A DNA stretch of 64,000 nucleotides, from contig JBJEIY010000017.1 in NCBI GenBank assembly GCA_051877515.1, positions 248,001 through 312,000 of the forward strand. Direction: 5' to 3'. Positions 8,099 to 16,987 of the stretch are shown here, piece after piece. The translations under genes were made by a program, and so were the position numbers. This DNA is from XBB1006 sp051877515 (GTDB lineage Bacteria > Bacillota > Clostridia > Lachnospirales > Lachnospiraceae). The notes under the pieces were generated by a model. It made no database searches, had not been told where the DNA came from, and saw only the letters and a program-made list of their open reading frames with translations. Positions within the stretch are counted from its first letter, which is position 1, and each line of letters opens with the position of its first letter.

Positions 8099-9118
8099 AT
8101 GACAATACATGTAAGTTTAGATAGAAACAGCTATGATATTGAAATAGCATCCGGAATCATCCATCGTGCCGGAGAATATTGTGATTTGAACCGAAAGGTC
8201 ATGGTGGTCTCTGATGCAGGTGTGCCCAAAGAATTTTGGCAGACCGTAATGAGCCAGAGCAAGGAAGCGGTATCGGTGATCCTTGAGCCTGGAGAGAAAA
8301 GTAAAAGCCTGGAGAGCTTTGGAAAGATCCAAAAAGAGCTGCTGCATCATGATTTTACACGGAAGGACTGCGTTGTGGCAGTCGGAGGCGGTGTGGTAGG
8401 CGATCTTGCGGGATTTGCAGCAGCCTGCTATATGCGCGGAATTGATTTTTACAATATCCCAACCACTGTCCTTTCTCAGGTAGATTCTTCCATTGGAGGA
8501 AAAACTGCAATTAATTTTGAAGGTGTGAAAAATGTGGTCGGAGCCTTCTATCAGCCTCAAAAAGTTTTGATTGATCCGGAGGTCTTAAAAACCCTGCCGG
8601 AAAGACAGTTGTCCAATGGACTGGCGGAAGCGGTGAAAATGGCTGCCACCTCAGATGAAGTATTGTTCCGGAAATTTGAGCAGTGCAGGAATCTGAACGA
8701 ATGCTTAGCCTTGATTCCTGAGGCCATCAAAATCAAACAGTGGGTGGTTCAGGAGGATGAAAAAGAAAAAAATCTCCGGAAAGTACTTAATTTTGGACAT
8801 ACGATCGGACATGGCATAGAAGCAGCCTGTGATGGAACATTCTATCATGGTGAATGTGTGGCCTTAGGAATGCTACCTATGTGTTCGGAAGAGGTGAAGA
8901 GACGTCTTTTCAATATTTATCAGACATTGAATCTTCCGACAGCTTGCCGGATCGATATAGAGAAAGCTGTGAGTGCCATGGAGCATGATAAGAAGACCAT
9001 TGGAAATGAAATAACCGTGGTTTTTGTTCCTGAGATCGGAAGCTTTGAGTTTAGAAAAGAAACATTGGGAAGTTTAACGGAGAAATTAAAACAGGTTGGA
9101 GAGGAACGTAAAGCATGA
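8099..9118 (+). CDS. aroB: 3-dehydroquinate synthase
   Basis: It converts DAHP to 3-dehydroquinate, the second shikimate pathway step, using NAD and a divalent metal. The NAD-binding GGGVVGDLAGFAA and the IPTTVLSQVDSSIGGKTAIN signature are present, as are the metal ligands in the FGHTIGHGIE helix. At 339 residues it has normal length. ATG 8099 follows AGGAGG at 8087-8092, which overlaps the pheA stop, so the two genes are translationally linked. A longer in-frame version from 8060 would lie inside pheA and lacks a ribosome site. Confidence 0.96.
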   Translation: MTIHVSLDRNSYDIEIASGIIHRAGEYCDLNRKVMVVSDAGVPKEFWQTVMSQSKEAVSVILEPGEKSKSLESFGKIQKELLHHDFTRKDCVVAVGGGVVGDLAGFAAACYMRGIDFYNIPTTVLSQVDSSIGGKTAINFEGVKNVVGAFYQPQKVLIDPEVLKTLPERQLSNGLAEAVKMAATSDEVLFRKFEQCRNLNECLALIPEAIKIKQWVVQEDEKEKNLRKVLNFGHTIGHGIEAACDGTFYHGECVALGMLPMCSEEVKRRLFNIYQTLNLPTACRIDIEKAVSAMEHDKKTIGNEITVVFVPEIGSFEFRKETLGSLTEKLKQVGEERKA

Positions 9119-10215
9119 AGAATACATTCGGACAATCCTTGCAGGTTACATTATTCGGAGAAAGTCATGGGGCATATATCGGCGCAGTATTAGATGGACT
9201 TGCGCCGGGGATCAGGATTGATGAGGACTTTGTGGATCATCAGCTGTTATTACGAAGACCGGCAGGCAAGCTATCCACTGCCCGGGTTGAAAAAGATCCC
9301 TACACCATTGTAAGCGGTGCTTTTCAGGGAACGACTACCGGGACACCTCTGTGTATTCTGATTCCCAATTCTTCCCAACACAGTTCCGATTATGAGGAAC
9401 TGTCCCGGATTCCAAGACCGGGACATGCGGATTATACGGCAGAGTGTAAGTACCACGGATTCCAGGACGGACGTGGGGGAGGTCATTTCAGCGGCCGTCT
9501 GACAGCCGCACTGGTGGCGGCAGGAGCAGTGGTGATCCCGGCACTTATGGAAAAAGGAATTTTTATCGGGACCCACATCCGAAGCTGTGGTGGGATTGAG
9601 GATCGCCCCTTCGAGGATTTTCAGGAAGACATCCGTGTTCTGTCCGGACAGCATTTTCCGGTACTGGATGAGGAACAGGCTGTTAAAATGAAACAATGTA
9701 TTGAAGAGGCTGCCAGCGAAGGAGATAGCGTGGGAGGAGTGTTAGAGACCGTCATTCTTGGTATGCCGGAAGGTGTAGGAGAACCCTGGTTTGATACGGT
9801 AGAAGGTATTCTGGCACATGCCCTGTTCAGTATTCCTGCCGTGAAAGGAGTACAGTTTGGAGCCGGATTCGATAAGGTAAATCAGCGTGGAAGCGAATTT
9901 AATGATCCTTTTTGCATGAGTGGAAAAAAGGTTCTAACCAAAACAAACAATAATGGCGGTATTAACGGAGGAATCACCAATGGAATGCCCATTACCTTCC
10001 GTCTTGCGGTAAAACCCACGCCCTCTATCTATAAGCAACAGGACAGTGTTGATCTGGTAAAACAGCAGGATACAACCCTTTGCATTAAGGGTCGTCATGA
10101 TCCGGCTATCATTCACCGGGCGAGAGTGGTTGTGGACAGCATGACTGCTTTGGTGGTATATGATCTTCTGGCTGCAAGATATGGAACAGATTTTTTTGGA
10201 GGTGAGAAGCATTGA
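9115..10215 (+). CDS. aroC: Chorismate synthase
   Basis: It converts EPSP to chorismate using reduced FMN, the last common step of aromatic synthesis. Clear family motifs are GESHGAYIGAVLDGLAPG at the N-terminus, RPGHADYTAECKYHGFQDGRGGGHFSGR in the centre, and the RHDPAIIHRARVVVD signature near the C-terminus. The 366-aa length is typical. Its ATG overlaps the aroB stop by 4 bases (ATGA), indicating translational coupling. Confidence 0.97.
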   Translation: MKNTFGQSLQVTLFGESHGAYIGAVLDGLAPGIRIDEDFVDHQLLLRRPAGKLSTARVEKDPYTIVSGAFQGTTTGTPLCILIPNSSQHSSDYEELSRIPRPGHADYTAECKYHGFQDGRGGGHFSGRLTAALVAAGAVVIPALMEKGIFIGTHIRSCGGIEDRPFEDFQEDIRVLSGQHFPVLDEEQAVKMKQCIEEAASEGDSVGGVLETVILGMPEGVGEPWFDTVEGILAHALFSIPAVKGVQFGAGFDKVNQRGSEFNDPFCMSGKKVLTKTNNNGGINGGITNGMPITFRLAVKPTPSIYKQQDSVDLVKQQDTTLCIKGRHDPAIIHRARVVVDSMTALVVYDLLAARYGTDFFGGEKH

Positions 10216-11447
10216 ACTATGGATTGATCGGGGAGAAACTGGGACATAGCTATTCTCAGGAAATCCATGAAATGCTGGGCCTGTATCAATATGAACTGAA
10301 AGAAATCCCGTCAGACCGGTTGAAAGACTTCATGACAAAAAAGGAGTTTAGAGGCCTCAATGTGACGATTCCTTATAAGCAGCAGGTGATTCCCTATTTA
10401 GATGAAGTGGATGAAAAAGCAAAGCGAATCGGAGCAGTGAATACCATTGTGAACCGGAACGGTAGATTATATGGTTATAATACGGATTATAGCGGATTAA
10501 ATGCTCTATTGGATCAGTTTGATCTGGATTTTACGGGGAAAAAGGTTCTGATCCTGGGTACCGGTGGGACAAGCAAAACAGCTCATGCGGTAGTACAGGA
10601 CCGAAAAGCCGAAAAGATCCTACACGTCAGCCGTACGGCAAAAGGGGAAGCGATCACCTACGAAGAGGCTGTGAGTAAGCATAAGGATGCGGATTTTATC
10701 ATTAATACGACTCCCAGCGGGATGTATCCCAAAACGGAAGAAGCACCGTTGGATCTTTGTGCTTTTTCTAATTTAAAAGGAGTAGCAGATGTTATCTATA
10801 ATCCATTACGGACCAGACTGGTGCTACAGGCGCAGAGCTTAGGAATTCCGGCCCGGGGTGGATTACGTATGCTGGTGGTCCAGGCTGTGAAGGCTGCGGA
10901 ACTGTTTTGTGAAACGGTGATCAGTGAACAAAAAGCACTGGATGTGTACCGGGCTGTCAGAAATGAGAAACAGAATATTGTTCTTGTGGGCATGCCGGCC
11001 AGCGGAAAAAGCACCATAGCCAGGGTACTTTCCAAAGAATGGGATATGCCCTGCGTGGATACGGATCAGGAGGTTATCCGTATGGAAGGTTGCGAGATCA
11101 GTCATATTTTCCAGACGAAAGGTGAGGCTTATTTTCGCCGGGTAGAGGCAAAAGCGGTAGAGACCTGTGCGCATAAGAAACACTGCATCATTGCTACCGG
11201 AGGCGGTGTGGTACTGTCCCGGGAGAATATAGATCGTCTTAAGGCCGACGGACGGATTTATTTTCTGGATCGTTCTCCGGAGAATCTGATACCAACCAGG
11301 GATCGGCCTTTGGCAGATGATCATGGTAAGATTCAGGATTTATATGCCAGGAGATATCCATTGTATGAAAAGGCGGCAGATGTGAGAATCGATGCCAATC
11401 AGACCATTGAGCAGGTTGTGGAGCAGATAAGGAGAGACAGAGGATGA
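10212..11447 (+). CDS. aroEK: Bifunctional shikimate dehydrogenase / shikimate kinase fusion
   Basis: One 411-residue frame carries two consecutive shikimate pathway steps. Residues 1 to about 250 are an AroE domain: LIGEKLGHSYSQEIH at the shikimate site, NVTIPYKQQV with the catalytic Lys, AVNTIV, YNTDYSG and the NADP motif ILGTGGTSKTA. Residues about 253-411 are an AroK-type kinase: Walker A GMPASGKST, D-T-D motif VDTDQEV, ATGGGVV and the lid arginine region TRDRPLA. Separate enzymes of about 270 and 170 residues are the norm. The start is TTG 10212, overlapping the aroC TGA in ATTGA, with GGAGGTGAG just upstream (10198-10206). The rare start may lower translation relative to neighbours. The dehydrogenase and kinase act on successive intermediates, dehydroshikimate to shikimate and then shikimate 3-phosphate. 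Confidence 0.95.
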   Translation: MNYGLIGEKLGHSYSQEIHEMLGLYQYELKEIPSDRLKDFMTKKEFRGLNVTIPYKQQVIPYLDEVDEKAKRIGAVNTIVNRNGRLYGYNTDYSGLNALLDQFDLDFTGKKVLILGTGGTSKTAHAVVQDRKAEKILHVSRTAKGEAITYEEAVSKHKDADFIINTTPSGMYPKTEEAPLDLCAFSNLKGVADVIYNPLRTRLVLQAQSLGIPARGGLRMLVVQAVKAAELFCETVISEQKALDVYRAVRNEKQNIVLVGMPASGKSTIARVLSKEWDMPCVDTDQEVIRMEGCEISHIFQTKGEAYFRRVEAKAVETCAHKKHCIIATGGGVVLSRENIDRLKADGRIYFLDRSPENLIPTRDRPLADDHGKIQDLYARRYPLYEKAADVRIDANQTIEQVVEQIRRDRG

Positions 11448-11881
11448 AGATTAAAGTAATCAACGGACCAAATCTGAATATGCTGGGAATCCGGGAGCCC
11501 GGAATCTACGGGCAGGACAGCTATGCGTCTTTGGTAAAGCGTATTGAAGAGCATGCAGAAGAGAAAAATATTCAGGTAGAGGTATGCCAGAGCAATCATG
11601 AAGGTGATCTGGTGGATATGATCCAGCAGGCATACGGAAATGCAGATGGAATTGTCATCAATCCGGGTGCCTATACCCATACCAGTATTGCAATCCTGGA
11701 TGCCGCTAAGGCAGTAGCACTCCCCATAGTGGAAGTACACATCTCAGATGTCTCCAGGCGGGAGGACTTCAGGCAGGTTAGTTATATTCGCCAGGCCTGT
11801 GTAAAAACCATTACCGGACATGGATTGAACGGTTATCTGGAAGCGATGGATTATCTAATAGATGAGGAAAGTAAGCGATGA
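11444..11881 (+). CDS. aroQ: Type II 3-dehydroquinate dehydratase
   Basis: It dehydrates 3-dehydroquinate to 3-dehydroshikimate. At 145 residues it matches the small dodecameric type II enzymes. It shows the N-terminal NGPNLNMLGIREPGIYG with the catalytic Tyr in the flexible loop, the central CQSNHEGDLVD, the INPGAYTHTSIAI site and EVHISDVSRREDFR with the catalytic His region. The ATG overlaps the aroEK stop by 4 bases. It therefore acts immediately before the AroE half of the preceding fusion protein. Confidence 0.96.
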   Translation: MKIKVINGPNLNMLGIREPGIYGQDSYASLVKRIEEHAEEKNIQVEVCQSNHEGDLVDMIQQAYGNADGIVINPGAYTHTSIAILDAAKAVALPIVEVHISDVSRREDFRQVSYIRQACVKTITGHGLNGYLEAMDYLIDEESKR

Positions 11882-13098
11882 ATATAACAGTAAACAGATC
11901 AACGGCATTGGGAGAGATTAAAGCACCACCGTCTAAAAGTATGGCACATCGCTGCCTGATCTGTGCAGCTTTGGCAGAGGGGAAAAGCGTTCTTTCCGGA
12001 TTTGCGTTTTCCCAGGATATCCTGGCCACATTGGATTGTATCCAGTCACTGGGGGCCGGAGTGCAGATTGAGAAGGATCAGATAACGGTGACCGGAGCAG
12101 GAAACCTTGCTGACAGAAAAAAAGCTCAGTTTCCCTGCAGGGAAAGCGGAAGTACCCTACGTTTTTTTCTCCCGCTGGCTATGCTGTCACCCGATCCGGC
12201 TGTATTTTTCGGAAGTGAGCGTCTGTTGGAAAGACCTCTGGGAATCTATGAAGAAATCTGTGAAAAACAGAAGATTATTTTCAAAAAAGAGCCCGGAGAG
12301 ATTCTTGTCCAGGGAACTCTATCATCAGGATCCTATGAGGTTCCGGGAAATATCAGCAGTCAGTTTATCACCGGATTACTGTTTACACTTCCGTTATTAA
12401 CAGGAGACAGTGAGATATGGATAAAGCAACCCATTGAAAGCTTGTCTTATATCAAGATGACGGTAGCGGCCATGCAGGAATTTGGGATTCGCTTAAACTG
12501 GGAAAAGGATGAGCATCTTGTGATCCCGGGAAATCAGCGGTATCAAAGCCGTAATATGCAGATAGAAGGGGATTACTCTAATGCTGCATTCCTGGAGGCA
12601 TTTAATACCATTGGTGGAAATGTAAAGGTATCCGGGTTATCTCATAAAACTTTGCAGGGGGATGCGGTATATCAATCCCTGTTTCGTAAGTTAATGCAGG
12701 AGGAACAGACGATAGATCTTTCGGATTGTCCGGATTTGGGACCGATCCTGTTTGTGGTGGCAGCACTTTGTCACGGCGGACATTTTACGGGTACCGGAAG
12801 ACTTGCCATCAAAGAAAGTGACCGTGGCAGGGTTATGTGTAAAGAGTTGGGAAAGGCCGGAGTAGAGACGATATACAGGGAAAATGAGATCATAATCAGA
12901 AAGTCAGATCTTTTTTCACCGAAGGAGCCGTTAAAGGGGCACAATGATCATCGGATCGTTATGGCACTTACGGTACTTCTCACAAAGACAGGAGGAAGAC
13001 TGGAAGGAGCAGAGGCAGTTGCCAAAAGCTATCCGGATTTCTTCCGGGAGATACAAAAACTGGGAATCGAGGTACAGGAAGATGGAGTTGTTTCATAA
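11878..13098 (+). CDS. aroA: 3-phosphoshikimate 1-carboxyvinyltransferase (EPSP synthase)
   Basis: It transfers the enolpyruvyl group of PEP to shikimate 3-phosphate. It has a two-domain inside-out barrel and is 406 aa long. The substrate motifs are visible: KAPPSKSMAHR (Lys and Ser-Arg near the N-terminus), ESGSTLRFFLPL, PGNISSQFITGLL and GDYSNAAFLEAF (catalytic Asp), then KESDRG and the C-terminal HNDHRIVMAL. The PSKSMAHR and SGSTLRFF forms, without the usual GNAGTAMRP, suggest a class II-like enzyme, but sensitivity to inhibitors cannot be read safely from this. The start overlaps the aroQ stop by 4 bases. Confidence 0.96.
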   Translation: MNITVNRSTALGEIKAPPSKSMAHRCLICAALAEGKSVLSGFAFSQDILATLDCIQSLGAGVQIEKDQITVTGAGNLADRKKAQFPCRESGSTLRFFLPLAMLSPDPAVFFGSERLLERPLGIYEEICEKQKIIFKKEPGEILVQGTLSSGSYEVPGNISSQFITGLLFTLPLLTGDSEIWIKQPIESLSYIKMTVAAMQEFGIRLNWEKDEHLVIPGNQRYQSRNMQIEGDYSNAAFLEAFNTIGGNVKVSGLSHKTLQGDAVYQSLFRKLMQEEQTIDLSDCPDLGPILFVVAALCHGGHFTGTGRLAIKESDRGRVMCKELGKAGVETIYRENEIIIRKSDLFSPKEPLKGHNDHRIVMALTVLLTKTGGRLEGAEAVAKSYPDFFREIQKLGIEVQEDGVVS

Positions 13099-13942
13099 TA
13101 ACCGGGTTCTGATCGTAGGATTGGGATTAATCGGAGGAAGTTATGCAAAAGCCCTTAAGAAAAAAGGTGTCACAGTTACAGCCATGACCCGAAGTCAGGA
13201 GTCCATTGATTATGCTTTGCAGGAAGGGATTATTGATGAAGGAACCATAGGAGATGGAAAAGAACTGATACAAAAAGCAGGTGGAATTGTAATTGCATTG
13301 TATCCCGGGCTGGTGAAACAGTGGATACAGGAACATCAACAGTGGTTCTTACCCGGCATACGTATTACGGATGTTACAGGTATTAAAGGCTGTGTTGTAG
13401 ATCAGGTTCAGGAAGTACTTCGACCGGATGTAGAGTTTATTTCGGCCCATCCAATGGCAGGAAGAGAAGTTTACGGGGTACAAAACAGCGATGACCGGAT
13501 TTTTCAAAACGCCAACTATCTGGTTGTTCCGTCAGAGAAAAATACGCCGGAAGCCATAACCTGGTGCGAAAATCTTGGAAAGGAACTGGGATTTCATTCC
13601 GTTACAGTGCTTTCCCCACAGGAACATGATAAGATGATCGCCTATGTGTCCCAGCTGACACACTGCATTGCCATTGCCTTGATGACCTGCAACAACAACG
13701 AGCATCTGGTAGAATACACCGGAGATTCCTTCCGGGATCTGACCAGGATCGCCAGGATCAATGAGGATATGTGGAGTGAGTTGTTCTTTAAGAACAAAGA
13801 AGAACTACTGCATGCTATGGATATTTTTATCGAAGAGATGGATGTATTAAGGGAACTTATCCGGACAGAGGATATGGAAGGATTGAAAGAAAAAATGAGG
13901 CTGTCTACCAGAAGACGGGCCCTGTTTGATAAACCACAATAA
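13082..13942 (+). CDS. tyrA: Prephenate dehydrogenase
   Basis: It oxidatively decarboxylates prephenate to 4-hydroxyphenylpyruvate for tyrosine synthesis. The Rossmann motif VGLGLIGGSYAKAL is at the N-terminus, followed by DVTGIKG, SAHPMAGREVYGVQ and the SQLTHCIAIAL helix of the dimerisation domain. At 286 aa it is the minimal form, with no ACT or chorismate mutase domain. I place the start at ATG 13082, inside the end of aroA, with GAGGT at 13069-13073. A longer in-frame version from 12944 would add 46 residues that are read inside aroA in another frame and fit no family. The nearby TTG at 13088 is an alternative. Confidence 0.93.
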   Translation: MELFHNNRVLIVGLGLIGGSYAKALKKKGVTVTAMTRSQESIDYALQEGIIDEGTIGDGKELIQKAGGIVIALYPGLVKQWIQEHQQWFLPGIRITDVTGIKGCVVDQVQEVLRPDVEFISAHPMAGREVYGVQNSDDRIFQNANYLVVPSEKNTPEAITWCENLGKELGFHSVTVLSPQEHDKMIAYVSQLTHCIAIALMTCNNNEHLVEYTGDSFRDLTRIARINEDMWSELFFKNKEELLHAMDIFIEEMDVLRELIRTEDMEGLKEKMRLSTRRRALFDKPQ

Positions 13943-13962
13943 GAAAGAGAGATGACAGCATT

Positions 13963-14991
13963 ATGAATATGGTATATGAAAGAAAACTGGCAAAACCGGA
14001 AGAGGTAAAGGAAGCAGTACCTTTAACACCGGAACTTAAGGAAACCGTGCAGGAAAGAAGAAGAGAGATTTTTGATGTATTTGAGGGAAAAAGCGACAAG
14101 CTTCTTCTGATCATCGGACCCTGTTCTGCTGATCACGAAGAGAGTGTCATTGATTATATTTCCCGCCTGTGTCCTTTGCAGGAAAAAGTAAAGGATAAGA
14201 TCATTATTGTGCCCAGGATATACACCAATAAACCCAGAACCACCTGTAGCGGCTATAAGGGCATGCTGCATCAGCCGGATCCGGAGAGTAAGCCGAATCT
14301 GTATAAGGGAATCCTGGCTACCCGCCACATCCATATGAGGGCTGTGCGGGAAACCGGCTTTGCCTGTGCAGACGAGGCACTGTATCCGGAGAATCACTCT
14401 TACCTGGACGATCTTCTGGCCTATGTTGCAGTAGGAGCAAGATCCGTGGAAGATCAGCATCATCGTATGGTAGCCAGCGGAATTGATATTCCGGTAGGTA
14501 TGAAGAATCCCACCAGTGGTGACTATTCTGTTATGATGAATGCGATTCTGGCGGCCCAAAGCGGACATGCCTTTGCTTATCGGGGATGGGAAGTACAGAC
14601 TACAGGTAATCCTTATGCCCATGCGATTTTACGTGGATATACCAATAAGCACGGAAACTCCAGACCCAATTACCACTATGAGGATTTGGAGAGATTATGC
14701 GATTGTTATGAGAAGGATAACCTGGTAAATCCGGCCTTGATCGTGGATGCAAATCATGCAAATTCCGGCAAGAATCCGTTCGAGCAGCCGCGTATCATTA
14801 AAGAGGTACTGCATTCTGCACGTCAGAATGAACAGATACATAAGTTGTTAAAAGGATTTATGGTTGAAAGCTATATTGAAGACGGCGCCCAGAAGATTGG
14901 AGACGGAGTATACGGTAAATCCATTACGGATGCCTGCTTAGGATGGGATAAGACAGAGCGTTTGATCCTGGATATGGCAGACTTATTATAA
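13963..14991 (+). CDS. aroF: 3-deoxy-7-phosphoheptulonate (DAHP) synthase, first copy
   Basis: It condenses PEP and erythrose 4-phosphate into DAHP, the entry step of the shikimate pathway. It is a 342-aa type I alpha enzyme of the AroF/G/H class with IIGPCSADHEES, PRIYTNKPRTTCSGYKG, KNPTSGDYSVMMNAI and the metal and substrate residues of DANHANSGK. It begins 20 bases after tyrA. The next gene is a close paralogue; by eye 39 of 342 residues differ, about 89% identity. Differences cluster in the N-terminal 30 residues, where family members bind their feedback amino acid. That could mean different inhibitor specificity, but this is inference. Confidence 0.95.
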   Translation: MNMVYERKLAKPEEVKEAVPLTPELKETVQERRREIFDVFEGKSDKLLLIIGPCSADHEESVIDYISRLCPLQEKVKDKIIIVPRIYTNKPRTTCSGYKGMLHQPDPESKPNLYKGILATRHIHMRAVRETGFACADEALYPENHSYLDDLLAYVAVGARSVEDQHHRMVASGIDIPVGMKNPTSGDYSVMMNAILAAQSGHAFAYRGWEVQTTGNPYAHAILRGYTNKHGNSRPNYHYEDLERLCDCYEKDNLVNPALIVDANHANSGKNPFEQPRIIKEVLHSARQNEQIHKLLKGFMVESYIEDGAQKIGDGVYGKSITDACLGWDKTERLILDMADLL

Positions 14992-15017
14992 GTTTGAAAG
15001 ATGGAGAGTATGATACG

Positions 15018-16046
15018 ATGAATATGTTATTTGAAAGAGAACTGGCAAAGCCTTCAGAGGTAAAAGAGGCCGCACCGTTAACACCCAAAATGAAGGCGGT
15101 GGTAGAGAAAAGGAGAAAAGAAGTTTTTGAGGTATTTGAGGGAAAAAGCGATAAACTTCTTTTGATCATTGGACCTTGTTCCGCAGATCAGGAGGAGAGT
15201 GTCATTGATTATATTTCCCGTCTGTGCCCGCTACAGGAACAGGTAAAAGACAAGATCATTATCGTGCCAAGGATCTATACCAATAAACCAAGAACCACCT
15301 GTAGCGGCTATAAGGGTATGCTGCATCAGCCGGATCCGGAGAGTAAGCCGGATCTGTATAAGGGTATTCTGGCTACCCGCCACATCCATATGAGGGCTGT
15401 GCGGGAGACCGGTTTTGCCTGCGCAGATGAAGCCTTATATCCGGAAAACTACATGTTCCTGGATGATCTGCTCTCTTATGCTGCAGTAGGAGCAAGATCC
15501 GTGGAAGATCAACAGCATCGGATTGCGGCTAGTGGATTTGATATTCCCGTAGGTATGAAGAATCCCACCAGTGGAGATTATTCTGTCATGATGAATGCGA
15601 TTCTGGCAGCCCAGAGTGGACATTCTTTTGCTTATCGGGGATGGGAAGTTCAGACTACAGGTAACCCCTATGCTCATGCGATTTTGCGCGGATATACCAA
15701 TAAACATGGAAATTCCAGGCCGAATTACCATTATGAAGATCTGGTGAGATTATGTGACTGCTACGAAAAGGATGACCTGATGAATCCGGCCTTGATCGTG
15801 GATGTAAATCATGCCAATTCAGGAAAAGATCCCTTTGAACAGCCGCGTATCATTAAAGAGGTATTGCATTCGGCCCGTCATAATGAGCGTATACGGAAAC
15901 TGTTAAAAGGATTTATGGTAGAGAGCTATATCGAAGATGGTGCCCAGAAGATCGGTGAGGGTATTTATGGTAAATCCATCACGGATGCCTGCTTAGGATG
16001 GGATAAGACACAGCGTCTGATCCTGGATATGGCAGAATTGCTGTAG
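15018..16046 (+). CDS. aroF: 3-deoxy-7-phosphoheptulonate (DAHP) synthase, second copy
   Basis: This tandem duplicate of the preceding gene is also 342 aa if started at ATG 15018, which aligns with the paralogue and has GGAGAG at 15003-15008. The in-frame TTG at 14994 would add eight residues without support. All active-site motifs are kept (IIGPCSADQEES, PRIYTNKPRTTCSGYKG, KNPTSGDYSVMMNAI, DVNHANSGK). Notable changes are N-terminal substitutions, ENYMFLDDLL in place of ENHSYLDDLL, and DVNHANSGKD for DANHANSGKN. It is the last gene of the aromatic operon and is followed by a strong terminator. Confidence 0.95.
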   Translation: MNMLFERELAKPSEVKEAAPLTPKMKAVVEKRRKEVFEVFEGKSDKLLLIIGPCSADQEESVIDYISRLCPLQEQVKDKIIIVPRIYTNKPRTTCSGYKGMLHQPDPESKPDLYKGILATRHIHMRAVRETGFACADEALYPENYMFLDDLLSYAAVGARSVEDQQHRIAASGFDIPVGMKNPTSGDYSVMMNAILAAQSGHSFAYRGWEVQTTGNPYAHAILRGYTNKHGNSRPNYHYEDLVRLCDCYEKDDLMNPALIVDVNHANSGKDPFEQPRIIKEVLHSARHNERIRKLLKGFMVESYIEDGAQKIGEGIYGKSITDACLGWDKTQRLILDMAELL

Positions 16047-16105
16047 AAAACATGGATTGCAGGGCTGCCGGACAGGGGGATCTGCAATAAGAAAGAAATC
16101 ATAAG

Positions 16106-16136
16106 AAAACCGCGGAGGATATCTTCCGCGGTTTTT
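16106..16136 (+). terminator. Rho-independent terminator of the aromatic operon
   Basis: An 11-bp perfect stem rich in GC (16106-16116 with 16125-16135) is followed by TTTTT. The reverse strand also ends in Ts, so the hairpin can serve the convergent TetR gene. Confidence 0.92.
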
Positions 16137-16160
16137 ATGCTTTATAACAGGTGAAGCTGC

Positions 16161-16742
16161 TTACAGGTTTCCTTTGTTTTGCTCCAGAATTCCGGACAGG
16201 GAATCCCGCATAGTTTTGACCAGATAAGTTATGAACTGTTCCCGATCCTGTTTTTTGGGGTTTTTAATCCAATCTACCAGCATGCCGCCAAGGGCATCTG
16301 TGTAAAAGGTACATAGAAAATTCCGGTAATCCTCCGGCAGGGTCGTCTCAGACATTTTTTCTGCACTGAGGATAATGGAGGAAACCAGTTCATTGAAATC
16401 CTTACAGAAAAATCGCTTTAATTCATCCCCGCCAATGGAGTCGTAGGCACAGCTGATGATATAATTATTTTCGTCGATGTAATCCATGATAAATTGGAGC
16501 GCTTCTTCATAATCCACCACCAGATCAAAATGTTTCACAACCTCTATGGCCTGATCTTCCAGCATCCATTTCAACAGATCATATTTATCCTCAAAATGAT
16601 AATAAAAGGTTTTTCGGTTGACACCGCAGTCGGCGATGATCTCGCTGACACTGATCTTGGAAAAACTCTTCTGATACATCACATTTTTTAATGACTGTGC
16701 AAGGGCATTTTTGGTATTTCTTGATGTGATCTCATGCTTCAT
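16161..16742 (-). CDS. TetR/AcrR-family transcriptional regulator
   Basis: This 193-aa regulator is read on the minus strand, divergent from a small protein, an MMPL exporter and a secreted partner. The N-terminal helix-turn-helix is clear: FSKISVSEIIADCGVNRKTFYYHFEDKYDLL. The C-terminal ligand domain resembles the TetR_C_8 type seen in regulators of the DhaS group. A GGAGG site lies just upstream of the start (about 16746-16750 in window numbering). The divergent layout and palindromes in the gap suggest that it represses the exporter operon and possibly itself. The ligand is unknown. Confidence 0.9.
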   Translation of the reverse strand: MKHEITSRNTKNALAQSLKNVMYQKSFSKISVSEIIADCGVNRKTFYYHFEDKYDLLKWMLEDQAIEVVKHFDLVVDYEEALQFIMDYIDENNYIISCAYDSIGGDELKRFFCKDFNELVSSIILSAEKMSETTLPEDYRNFLCTFYTDALGGMLVDWIKNPKKQDREQFITYLVKTMRDSLSGILEQNKGNL

Positions 16743-16771
16743 ATCAGGCCTCCAAAAAACTTCATAGGACT

Positions 16772-16799
16772 ATTTTACAACAGTTTTTTTATTTTGCAA
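16772..16799 (-). promoter_or_regulatory. Promoter of the TetR gene
   Basis: On the minus strand TTGCAA (16794-16799) and TAAAAT (16772-16777) are 16 bp apart and about 30 bases from the start codon. Confidence 0.55.
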
Positions 16800-16810
16800 C
16801 GGATAAAACG

Positions 16811-16851
16811 GGACAATTGTCCGATGATTTGATGGACATTTGACCATCAAA
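16811..16851. promoter_or_regulatory. Candidate TetR operators between divergent genes
   Basis: A perfect 12-bp palindrome GGACAATTGTCC lies at 16811-16822. Just after it, 8-bp arms TTTGATGG (16828-16835) and CCATCAAA (16844-16851) flank an 8-nt centre. Both lie in the 245-bp gap between the regulator and the exporter genes, upstream of the regulator promoter. Dyads of this size are typical for TetR dimers; binding is inferred. Confidence 0.5.
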
Positions 16852-16987
16852 AACAGGTTTTTGTCCGTATTTTACACAAAAAGGGGAAGTTTGACCATTT
16901 TATTATCCTGATCCAGGGGCTATACTGGAGCAGATTCACAGAGAAAAGGCAACTTGATCAGGAGGAAAATGGAGTAAGGGTGATGAA

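Noticed and set aside
12944..13081. 46-residue N-terminal extension of TyrA
   Set aside because: It lies inside aroA in another frame and does not match prephenate dehydrogenases, which begin close to the Rossmann motif.
16891..16926. TTGACC plus TATACT as promoter of the MMPL operon
   Set aside because: The spacing is 24 bp, too long for sigma-A. The true promoter of that operon was not found by eye.
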